Positions 54,167 to 64,000 of a stretch of 64,000 bases of DNA are shown here, piece by piece. The position numbers were made by a program, and so were the translations under genes. Every line of letters starts with the position of its first letter. Position 1 is the first letter of the stretch. The stretch is from Vigna angularis (Eukaryota; Streptophyta; Magnoliopsida; Fabales; Fabaceae): NCBI RefSeq assembly GCF_016808095.1, contig NC_068972.1:38533029-38597028 (forward strand), in the 5' to 3' direction. The notes beneath the pieces were generated by a model. It did not search any database and was not told where the DNA came from. It saw only the letters and a program-made list of their open reading frames with translations.

Positions 54167-56693
54167 CGGAAAATTTAACCATAATTATACTGTCTAATCT
54201 CATTTAATACACTGCTGAGTCACCTGTCCGCTTCCATAAATGCACCACGTCACACGTCCAGTGCATTAAAAACGCACTTTGCACTGCATGCACGAGCGCC
54301 ACGTGTCACGTTCGAAGTTTCGGAAATCAGAAGTGGGAGTGCAGGTGTCAGCAGAGGAGACGCTCGTTCGTTTGGGCGTGGAAATTAACAAAACTGAGTT
54401 TCGAAAAACTCTCTCTCACCTGCACGCACTCTTCTTCTTCCTCAGAACCCAACCCTTCATTTTCTCTAACTTCTCTCTAGAACCAGTTCACCTTCTCTCT
54501 ACTGTAACTCATCACCTTCTTCTCCGATCACGTTTCAGAACCGTAGAAACGTTACTGGAGACGTGAGCGTCATTCTGGACCGAACAGAATTGGGATCGAA
54601 ACTGGTAAGTTCTCGTCGCTAACCGTTCGTCCATTTGGTTTCATGCGAACCCTAGTTCTGGTTGCATGCATGGGTTATAGGTCTGAGTTGTTTCTGATTT
54701 CTGGTGTTTTAGATTAAGTGAAAGTTGTTGAGCGAAACCTGAGGGTAGAACGCTGTTAGAGGACGAACTAAACCTTGCTTTTTGGGAGTACACTGCTATC
54801 CAGGTAAGGGAAGCTTAATAATTTAATTTATACTTGTATGTTGTATGAAAGCATGAGATGAACTGGATGCATGAACTGTATGCTGATTGAATTGTTATGA
54901 ACGATCGCTGTTGTGATGAATATGATTTTTGTTGGTTTAACTGCATGTTGATTTGGATACGTATAGAGTGAAAGATGTATGATTGTTGTATAGTTTGATT
55001 TGTTAATATGATGAACTTTATAAAGTATGTGAATTAACGATGGATATCAAATTATAAGATTATGAATCGTATGAGAAATGTTGAGTTAGATGAAGGTGAA
55101 AAATCTGAATATAATGATTCTTTCATATGATAAAATACGTTCGTCACTGTACGGTCTTATACCGTTCGGTTTCTCTGAAAATGACTTAGAGTGGAATTCT
55201 TTCATTCGGGAAGAATTCTGTCCGAGAACGAGCGTCCTCATTTGAAATACTATGTTTGAGCGTTCGGCTCAGCATAGCGATACCGGATACCTTAACTTAA
55301 ATAAATTCAAAATTATGCCCTTACACTTTAAATAGCGCTCGGTCTTACACCAAGCGTTCGTCCTAAATAGCGCTCGGTCTTATATCTAGCGTTCGTCCTA
55401 AGAAGTGTACGGTCTTATACCGAACGTTCGTCCATACCTTTAGTTTCATAACGTACGTAAATAGCGTTCGTCTCAAATTATCAGTAAATGAATATTCGCT
55501 TTCGGTCATTGACTGGCAGTCGATCCTGTTAAACAAATTGTCATCAGTATAACTAAATAATCATCTTTTTGTATCTTTATCCATTTGAATTTGGTCTAAA
55601 GTCTTTGAACCTAAATTATTCTGAACATTTATGTTTTATCTCTAAGAGTCGGTTCATCCAACTGATTCTAGTAGTAGTCACGTTCGTCATGTAAAATGCG
55701 TCAGCTTTATTCTTTTGAAAGGAAGATCTTTCGGTCTCACTCTTGACGTTCGCCCTCGTTATGAAGAGGATTGGACGCTCGTCTTTTTATGGAAGTGGAA
55801 CAAAGAATGAAAATGTAAATAAAAGGAAGTATTAAGATGTGCGAGCACTATATTGAATGATTATACGATTATGGAATTTGAACGAGCGTTTCAGGGAGGA
55901 ACGACTCTTATATATTATTGAATATTAAATTTTGGTAAAGTATGACTGTGGATAAGTTAAGACTCGCTGTCCATCCTGATGTTCCGTGAGTACTATCTTC
56001 ATGTAGAGGAAGTATGTCATGTGTGGGAACGGCAGGAGGTCCTTAGTCCATAAGTTAACATGGGCGACGTAAGAACGGACTGACCTCGAGTGGCAGCTGT
56101 TTGGTGTATCCCAGTTACTACATCACTCGGGTGCAAGGACGCTTGTAACTACACAGATTCATACAGTCCGGACGGTCGGTCTAGAATATATATATATATT
56201 TCGGATGATGTTATATGTTGAGTTATGTGCTTGTATGAATTGAAATGTTAGTGTATATGTTGATGTATGAATTAAATTACTTAAGCTTACCCTTTCGTTT
56301 TCCTTGTGTTGTCGGTGTGTCTTTGTACGTTCGTCCTGTCATTGCAATGATCATCCGTTGTGGATGTGAGCAGATGGAGGTGCGTCACTTGAAGAGGTGC
56401 TAGAAGAAGAAAATTTGGACGACGCAAATCTGGTGGATGTGGAAGTTAAAGCCGAGCCTTAGAGCGCTCGCGTGTTTACTGTTATTGTCTGTTAGATTTA
56501 TTTTTGGACGTTCGGTCATAGTTTTGTAAGACCGTTCGTCTCTGAACTCCTGTCTTTATCGCGCTCGTTTGTTTCTGTAATTTTAAGCCGTTCGGCTTTC
56601 GACTCTCGTTTAGAAATGTAAAGACTGCACTGTTTTACTGGTTTAGTGTAATTAATTATGATTATGGTAATTAGTGTATTTTGGGATGTTACA
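54167..56693 (+). mobile_element. 2.5-kb solo LTR, Tekay/Del-like Ty3/gypsy
   Basis: The segment starts TGTGAGACCTCGGAAAATTT and ends GGGATGTTACA, with perfect GTCAT target duplications at 54162-54166 and 56694-56698. Long LTRs with this start are usual in the Tekay/Del chromovirus lineage; that assignment is from memory. No internal coding region remains. At about 55330-55470 it has repeated CGCTCGGTCTTA and GCGTTCGTCC motifs. A short frame near 54279-54566 is not supported as a gene. Confidence 0.85.
55325..55470. repeat. Imperfect tandem motif array inside the solo LTR
   Basis: Units with G(C/T)GCTCGGTCTTA(T)A followed by GCGTTCGTCC occur about three times in 40-bp spacing, then diverge. 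GTTCG-type motifs are scattered over the rest of the LTR, giving it a higher CpG content than its surroundings. Confidence 0.6.
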
Positions 56694-56698
56694 GTCAT

Positions 56699-57715
56699 CT
56701 TCTACCCTTTTATTTTTTTTCTTCTCCCTTCACCTTCCTTCACCTCCCTCCAATTCCCACTTCTTTCATAACTTCAAAAACCACTTTCAAAATATGTTAT
56801 TTTCCAGCTTTGACATAAGACTAAACGTGAACGTCTTAGCCAAAAATATCAATTTGACGTCGGAATAAAAAAAATGATGTTGAAATACGTTGATCATGAA
56901 GACCCCTGGCGTCCATGTCCGTTGAACGATAGGATTGCACGGTTGAGCGGAGTAGTGAAAATGAGATGAAATTGATGTTGGTCATGGTAAGAGCCAAAGT
57001 CAACTGACATTTATTAATATATTAACAATTAGGTTTATTTTTTAATAAATTATTCGTTTTTATAATTTTACTAAAAAACAAAAAAAAATCAACATAATTT
57101 TGTATTCAATGCTTCTAGCACAAAGTTTTAAGATAAAAGTATGAATTAATCAAAACTAAAACTAAACACTCATAAAACTATTATAAATAAAAATTTAAAG
57201 TATAGTTGTACATACATAACAATATTTAATATTTTTTTTACTTGAATTCTGTCTGACTTAAATATTGGAGTGTTTTTTTGCATATATTATTCGAATGATT
57301 TTGAAAAAAAACAAAACTATCTTAAAAATTGACTAGACAAAAGATAAAAATAAAGTTAAGATAAATTATTCAAAAGTTAAGTACTCAATCGACCTATAAA
57401 AAGAGATATGGATATCAATTTTTGATTTATTAGTTTTTTTCCTTGACTCGTACAAGTAGAGAAATGAAAGAATTTTATTCCATTTTTGAACCTCAAGATC
57501 CTATTTATCATGATTATAGGATTAACATTGTAATTATGAAAGAAGTGGTGGAACCACATATTGTAATTATGCCAAAATCTATGTTGTGCTTGGCCGCTAA
57601 ACTTCTAATACAATAGCTTAATCGATCATCATCCCTCGTCATATATTTTGAAATTAAACATATAAAAAATATCAAATTGGTAATAATAAACTGATTGTCG
57701 CTCTGTGAACATATG
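56699..57715. other. Intergenic DNA, no gene seen
   Basis: No supportable frame. A GC-richer patch at about 56890-56950 (GACCCCTGGCGTCCATGTCC) is unexplained. The rest is AT-rich. Confidence 0.45.
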
Positions 57716-59450
57716 GACACCCAACATTATTTTAGTAAAACATGTGTATTCATTGTAGTCTAGTCAATAGAATGCAATTACATATATACTAATATATTTG
57801 ACATAGATTGTATACGATGAAGGTGTTTGTTATTATATTCAAACAAAGAAAAACACATGATAAAGAACAATTTGACATTAAATAATTTGTATTAGCCGGA
57901 TTTCCCTCATTGCAAGAATCCGGCATTCATTCGTTACACTAATCGTGTTTAATTGTTTTAATCCAATTTCTGTGTGAATGTTAGTTTTTATAGTAATAAA
58001 TATTACTATAATTAATTAATTAATTAACAATAAAAATATTTTAAAATATTATAAATTTAATTATCTCAAATATTAATGTAAAACATGATTTTCCAATTAA
58101 AAATAATAAATTAAAGTATTATTACGTCAAATTTATAACTCACTGTATGAATTATTTTTCTCTATTTTAAAATAGATATTAGGATGGAAAGATAAACAAT
58201 TGTGATACTGAATCACTACATGAAAATCTTTAATTATCGACAAAAAACATTCACCAAGAATAACAAAAGTTTATTTATACTATCGAATTACTGACAACAA
58301 AAAATTCTTCGATAAAATAATTCTCAATAAATTTTATCAATAAAACAGTACATTCATTGATAATTAAGGAAGACTACAAGTTTATCTATAAATATCTATA
58401 AGCAATTACCGACATACAATTATAATATAGAAATTCTAATTTACAACGACAGATGATATATCAATGAATATGTTATTGTTGGTAAAATTTTATTAGCAAA
58501 AAAAAAAATTTTGTAGTCAATATATGTGATTAAATAATTATTTTATCCTAATATTATGATAATTTCTTAAATTTTGTTTATGTAATCTTAATTTGATCAT
58601 TTTTAAAATATTATCATCAAAAATCCTTTTCAACCAACTCATGTACAGATTTATGACACATAGTCATCACAAAAGGTTCACAAAAAAGGTAAAAAAAAAA
58701 CCCGTGAATCTTGCTTGTTCAAACACAAAACAAATTAAATATTAATTTGTATTAGTGTTTGGTTAACTGATATTAATTTTAAAATTTTTAAATATTTAAT
58801 AAAAGCTAATGTCATTTTAATTAACGCTAAAGTATAATATTTAAAAGTGCAATTAATTTAGTGTCTTAGCACTAATAATTATATAATTTATTTATCAAAT
58901 GTAGTCTAGACTGATACTTCAGAATAATATTTTAATATCTATTTAATTACATAATTTAATTTTTTATGTTTATATTTTTTCAATTGAATCTCTATTCTTT
59001 AGTTTTTTCTGTTAATTAGATATTATCTTGTTTTCTTATCTCTACATATGTTAAGAATTGCAGTTAAAATAAAAATGATAGTATGATGAATGTAAAATAA
59101 TGAATGACTTTTAATGTATTGGATACGAAAATCTGTCATAGTTTTTTTATGGCTTTTATCACGTATAACGGACAAGAAATTGTTTCCATCTAAAATTAAT
59201 GAGATCATCTTTGTTATCCACAAATTTTTGTTAGGGTCAATTTAGTTTACTTAGTCGCTATTGTTAGTATAGGTGCACTTTAGAAGTTTTAACATTCATA
59301 TCTTATGTATTGTCATGTTTGGAAAAGCAACATCTACACTAATAACTATATAGTGTCATTTTTTTTGGGTGGACTTTTTAATTGGTTTTCTTGTGAAAAT
59401 TTGTCATAAATGCTTATATGAATTCATTTAATATGATTCTTTTTATCTTT
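57716..59450. repeat. Orphan upstream flank of a lost NLR copy
   Basis: 57720-57950 resembles the proximal 5' flanks of NLRs C and E (TTTTAGTAAAAC, AGTCTAGTCAATAGAATG, then an altered GGATTTCC-type region). 58930-59450 matches the more distal upstream DNA of NLR C. The order is the same as at NLR C, but no NLR coding sequence precedes it. The middle is interrupted by a CACTA-type MITE. Confidence 0.55.
58214..58518. mobile_element. CACTA-type MITE, 305 bp
   Basis: Starts CACTACATGAAAAT and ends ATTTTGTAGTC, the last base changed from the expected G. Flanked by 3-bp AAT on both sides, as expected for CACTA elements. AT-rich, with GATAAA and ATCGAC-like subterminal motifs, and no coding capacity. 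Confidence 0.75.
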
Positions 59451-59451
59451 G

Positions 59452-60273
59452 TAAAATTATTTTATTCTTTTTAATTATGTCGATATTTAAAAATTAAAAA
59501 TTTAACAAAAGAAAATATTCAGCCTATTGAATCAATTGATCATCCAACTCATTTAAGAATAGGGTAAGTTAGATTGAGTTTAATATGAAAAAAAAATGTA
59601 GAAACTCAACAGATCCCAACCCAAAAAGTCTTTTAGTAAGTTAAATAATGGATTTGCTCAAATTCTACCAACCCCAACCCATAAACACTCATAATAAAAG
59701 AATTCACTATTTTTTTTACATAAATTAACACAATAATCTGACTAAAAAAGTTAGTTTTGAATTGATAAGTATTAGATATAAAAGAGTTCTCTTATTATTC
59801 TTTTTAAAATTGGTTTATAAAAACTTATTTAAAGCCCTCAAATGAACGGTACGAAATTAAAGGATATTTCCAAAGTTTTTTTAGTCTCCCAAATGTTCAC
59901 ATTTTCAGCAACTAGGATATCAAGAAACATCTAAAAGAGACATATAATATTGTTCTTTATTTGATACACAATTTATGTTTGCTCTACTGTTACAAAATAT
60001 TCACCTTATCAACACTTTTTGTATACCAAAAGCATTCTTTTGAAAGTTCATAAGTGAAAAAAAAAATTGTACACGTTTATAAAATTTATATGTAAATAAT
60101 ATTTCACAGCTTAATGCTAGATTTGTCCCTTATGAGGTGGAGAGATCGAGAAAGTGGTATAGCCTGTGTAAAAGAAAAAAAAAATCTTTCTTTTAAAATT
60201 AAAAATAAAATAAAAGGTAACTTGTCAAAAATAATAATTTAATAGAAAAGCAAAAAGATTAAAATTAGTACCT
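59452..60273 (-). repeat. 3' flank of NLR E, homologous to the 3' flank of NLR C
   Basis: Matches 47398-48330 in order. It includes the shared 3'-UTR exon (minus-strand GCTATACCACTTTCTCGATC after TTTTACACAG, near 60165). The stop of NLR E is followed after 2 nt by the donor GTACTAA. Confidence 0.8.
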
Positions 60274-62930
60274 TCAACTTTTGATCGTGTTATTCCGAGA
60301 ATATTTTTCCTCATCTTCTTCTTCATCGTCTTCAGCTGAGTCTTCATCTTCTTCATCTTCTTCTTCTTCATTTTCTTCATCGTCTTCTTCTTCGTCTTCT
60401 TCTTCATTGTTGAAAACATCTTTGATGAATGATATCTTGTCCCAATCCGACCCAACTTCTGGCTTGAATTTTTTCCATAATTCAGGACAACCAGTCATTT
60501 CTAACTCTTCAAGATTGGTGAGGTGATGCATGTTATGAGGGAGTGACACCAGATTTGGACAATAGCGAATGATAAGGACTTTGAGACAAATTAGAGTTGG
60601 AAGCCACTCAGGAAGCTCATCCAAATTGATGCAACCTATAATCGATAAGGTAATTAAAGTGTTCACAGATCCTTGAAGCCACTGAGGCAATGTGACCAGT
60701 TGTGGCAAGAATTCAAGAGAAAGAAACTTTAACCTTGAATCCAGGATTTGGTTGCTAAGGCCCATTGACAATTCTAACTTGCCACAATCGGAGATAACCA
60801 AAACCTCTAAATTTCTAATGGCATCAAACGACACTGACCTTAGACTTCCACATTCAGAGAAAAACAATACTTTAAGAGTGGAAAATTGTATTCCTTTGAA
60901 CAGTGACTCCAAATTATCACATCGATAAAAATATAATTTTTCTAATGAAGTCAAACTTGCAACCTCTTTCTCTGGAAAATCAGGTTGCCTGGTGGTTATA
61001 ACAAGGTGACGAAGGCTAATTAGATTTCTTATTCCTTTAGGTAATTTTTGTAGCTTTATGCATCCATTAAGAGCCAATGTTTGCAAATTTTGAAGCTTGC
61101 AGATTGAATCAGGGAGTCCCTCTAGTTTTTCATTCCAGTCGAGACTAAGATATCTTAAATGTTTCAACTTTCCAATGCAGTAAGGCAAACTCTTGTATTC
61201 CGAGTAACTTAAATCTAAAACCCTGAGGTATTTGCATCTTGAAAATACTGTATTCAAGAAATCTTCGTTGTTGACTCCGTAGGGGAAATACAGAGTTCTC
61301 AGACCTGTGGGAGGAACAACATGAGCAGGCAAATTATTTGCCATAAATGCTAAATGTTGGACATTCCCAGAGATTTTTGTATTGCGAAAATCTACTCTTT
61401 GAAACTCGCCTTTTGAAATATAAATTGCAAGATCGTGCACCAATCATGTAAGTTAAACCAAGAATAGCTCCCCAGGTCAACATAATTTGAAAGAAAAGAT
61501 CTTGACCATAGCTCATGCAAAAGTTGACTGGCAACATCAATCACCGATTCATTTTCCTTTGGTGGTGGAAGAAAACCAAGTGCTTCCCACAGGGCAGAAA
61601 TGTGAGAACTCATAATATCAGTATCCTGTTGGTAAAAGGAGAAAGAAGCAAGACATGGTTTTAAATATGAAGGGAGTTGATCGTAGCTTAGTTTGAGAGC
61701 AGGCAAAATTTCATTTTCAATTTGTTTTAAATTCCAAATCTCATTGTCTCTTATAGACTCCCACTCTTTCTTATCAAACCTTGAGAACAATGAACTCCCA
61801 ACCGTTTTCACTGCTAAAGGTAACCCACCACATTTTTCCACTATTTCTTTCCCAATCTCCAATAGTTGTGGATGCTTTTTCTCAACCCCCTTTGCAAAAG
61901 CACATTTCACAAAAAGAGAAAAAGAATCCTCTTCAGAGATGCATTCTAGAAGGTACAAATCGGAGGGTTTAGTGTGCATCATGGCAGCTACTGCATGGCT
62001 ACGAGTAGTCACTAGGATTTTACTCCCTTCAGCACCAACATCTATTATTTCCTTCAACTCATCCCATTTTGCACGATCTTCGTTCCACACGTCATCCAAC
62101 ACGAGCAAGAACTTCTGCCCTTGAAGTGTATTTCTCAAACGAATTTGAAGTTGCTCTATGTCAAAGTTATTGAAGTTTTCCCTAGTTGGGTTTTTAAAAG
62201 TGTTGAGAATTTTAAGAAGAACATTCCTAAGGTCAAAATCATTAGAGACACAAACCCACATCTTCAATGAAAAACATGCGTCAATATTGGTGTCATTGAA
62301 GACCAACTTAGCAAGTGTGGTTTTTCCCAAGCCTCCCATTCCCACAATGGGAATAATAGAAAGGCTTTCGTGATCAGCATCTTGCACCAAAAGCCTTACT
62401 ATTTCATTCTTATCATCTTCCCTTCCTGTAACATTGGAAGGGTTTACATAAGAATGAGTCATATCCCTCACATGCACCACACGTGTATCGTGGTGAATGA
62501 TTTGAAGGCCAAACATGCTTCTTTGAGTTTCAAGTTTGGCCAACCTGGTGTTGATGTCTTGAATGTGATGCGCCATTCTAAGACGATAAACAACAGGATT
62601 ACTTGTCGAGAAGAAACGACGTACCTTCCTTGAGAAGCTACCATAGGTGTTGACAACATGCTTCCGCAACGCTTCGCACTGGAAATCATCGACTATGTCT
62701 TCAGCATCAGAAAACACGCGCTTGACCTGTCTCAGCCATTGGCTCAACCCACTGCTATGCGTAGTCTTCTTCTCAGCATCTAATAGAACACCTCTGATGA
62801 TTTCCATATTCTCTTTCATCTGTTGTAGCTCGCTATGCACACCAAGCGCCAAAGAAGCTTCTTGAACGGCAGCAGTAGCAAGCTTCCCTAACACTGATTC
62901 TGCGAAGCTGAAAAGAAGTGATGCGGCCAT
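60274..62930 (-). pseudogene. NLR E: CC-NB-ARC-LRR gene with a one-base deletion and long acidic tail
   Basis: Two frames, 61392-62930 (512 residues) and 60274-61443 (389 residues), meet at the LHD region. The first has CC (EDIVDDFQCEALRKHV), GMGGLGKTTLA, MWVCVSNDFD, FLLVLDDVWNED, GSKILVTTRSH, CGGLPLAVKTVG and CLASFSFYQQD, then goes out of frame right after NLHD. The second resumes with LAIYISKGEF and the LRRs. One T is missing from the TTT expected in GATTTGGTG, at about 61442. Restoring the count gives 886 codons. The C-terminus carries a roughly 40-residue tail of almost only Glu and Asp, ending RNNTIKS. The start at 62930 reads MAAS rather than MAES. It is either a pseudogene or a sequencing error. 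Confidence 0.92.
60300..60415. repeat. GAA/GAT trinucleotide-rich tract coding the acidic tail
   Basis: On the plus strand the sequence is a run of TTC, ATC and TCT triplets, which on the minus strand encode Glu and Asp. NLR C has a shorter tract at about 48310-48365. Slippage in this tract would lengthen or shorten the tail. Confidence 0.85.
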
Positions 62931-62989
62931 CAGTTTAGGGAGAAAAGGAATGCAGTTGGAACTTTGGTAATTAGAATAGTGGCTTGATC

Positions 62990-63312
62990 GATCATTTCAC
63001 GTCATTATATTATGTTATGGTATTTATAAAAGTATGCTTAAAAACTTTATTTGTTTTAGTAAAATACGTGCAATGATTGTAGTTTGGTCAATGGAATACG
63101 ACTAATATTTTATGAAAAAACTAGCACAAAATAGGTAAGAAGCTGGAAAGTTACGCGACAAAATTGTATTTTTTGGTAGTTAATTATGTTTTAGTTTTCA
63201 TTAATTTTAAATTTTTATAATTTTTCTTTACAGATTAATTTATTTTATTTTATTTTTACTTATTATGTTTTATCTTTGTTATGTGTCATATACTCTCTTG
63301 ATCTGCAACTTT

Positions 63313-63365
<53 letters not shown>

Positions 63366-63620
63366 TAGTATGAATGTCCTCTATATGATGAGCTGGATTA
63401 TGGATGTTTGGTATATTGTATTCGAACGCATAGTCAAAGACATATAAAAGAATGCAATTTGATATATAAACTCATTTTGTAGTAGCTGGACCTGGATTTC
63501 CGCCATGGCGAGCATCGCGCGTTCCTTGCTTCCACTAAATACTTTTAATTCTTTAATATTAGAGTATAAATCACTATTCATTAATTAATACTAAAAAAAA
63601 TAAACATGTTATTATGTAAA
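62990..63620. repeat. 5' flank of NLR E, homologous to the 5' flank of NLR C
   Basis: Landmarks GTTTTAGTAAAATACGTG, GATGAGCTGGATT, GTTTGGTATATTGTATT and ATATAAACTCATTTT occur in the same order at 50990-51160. An (AT)n tract at about 63316-63361 is inserted or expanded here. Confidence 0.8.
63021..63028 (-). promoter_or_regulatory. TATA box of NLR E
   Basis: TATAAATA on the minus strand in the context TATTTATAAAAG, as at NLR B, 91 nt above the start codon. Confidence 0.6.
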
Positions 63621-63939
63621 ATAGATCAGACATTATTACATTAAATTGGTTTAATTAAGTTTTATTTACCTTTTAAATTTGAGCTTTTACTACTCAATTT
63701 TATATTTTTTTTAATTAAGTGAATGTTATATATTGATCATGATTTATTTAATTATAGATGATTATAATAAGATGTTTGTGTTAGTGTAGTTTCGGGTAGA
63801 GAGAACAAAGTTGGTGCAAAAATATAATAACTTTATCGTTCTAAGAAGGTTAATGCCAGGATGAGAATAAAAATAGGTAAGATGCTGAAAAGTTACGTGA
63901 TAAAAATATATTTTTGGATAATTAATTATGATTTAGTGT

Positions 63940-64000
<61 letters not shown>
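63621..64000. other. AT-rich DNA ending in an (AT)n microsatellite
   Basis: No gene. A pure AT-dinucleotide tract runs from about 63942 to the end of the window. Confidence 0.8.

Noticed and set aside
60281..60526. Ser-rich plus-strand frame opposite the NLR E tail.
   Set aside because: It is the antisense of the Glu/Asp trinucleotide tract and has no other support.
52063..64000. Several (AT)n tracts as possible matrix-attachment or origin sites.
   Set aside because: Pure AT microsatellites are common in plant DNA; nothing else supports a special role.

Overview
This window is nuclear DNA from a flowering plant. The codon style, spliced genes, plant-type LTR retrotransposons and the NLR resistance-gene family point to a legume, probably close to Vigna or Phaseolus; the genus is inference. 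It is AT-rich and dominated by transposons and one resistance-gene cluster. No tRNA, rRNA or CRISPR array was seen.

Layout: 1-6.2 kb is AT-rich intergenic DNA with a 415-bp tandem duplication and a worn long-LTR remnant. 6.2-10.2 kb is the only clear non-NLR host gene, an ankyrin plus arginine-rich tandem CCCH zinc-finger protein (OXS2/C3H30 type) with a 5'-leader intron and two upstream ORFs. 11.7-18.9 kb is a decayed Tat-like Ty3/gypsy element (minus strand) with a gag-RT deletion, a 49-bp tandem array and a nested Mutator-like foldback element bearing a perfect 10-bp target duplication.

21.9-62.9 kb is a cluster of five CC-NB-ARC-LRR genes, all on the minus strand, here called A-E. A (21862-30127) is open except for a 5.7-kb LTR element inserted after codon 259. 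B (32673-35204) and C (48334-50892) are intact. D (37889-40308) is a fragmented pseudogene holding a solo LTR, a second LTR-like insertion and a deletion; a copia element lies beside it. E (60274-62930) is full length except for one missing base. A conserved TATA box, a 3'-UTR intron placed just after the stop, and homologous flanks show they arose by tandem duplication. A duplication joint near 59451 and an orphan upstream flank at 57.7-59.4 kb suggest that another copy was lost.

Three things stand out. (1) The element inside NLR A has gag and no pol, and carries on its antisense strand what looks like a captured WUSCHEL-type homeobox (WOX) gene: TATA box, leader intron, homeodomain exon, 83-nt intron, and an exon with WUS-box-like and EAR-like motifs, broken by one in-frame TGA. 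(2) The copia element at 40356-46593 has identical LTRs and a 5-bp target duplication. Its gag frame has no internal ATG, but an ATG exon inside the 5' LTR would splice in frame across the PBS and leader. (3) One extra T breaks that element's pol just before the YVDD motif. Everything here was read by eye; no alignment or database search was run.
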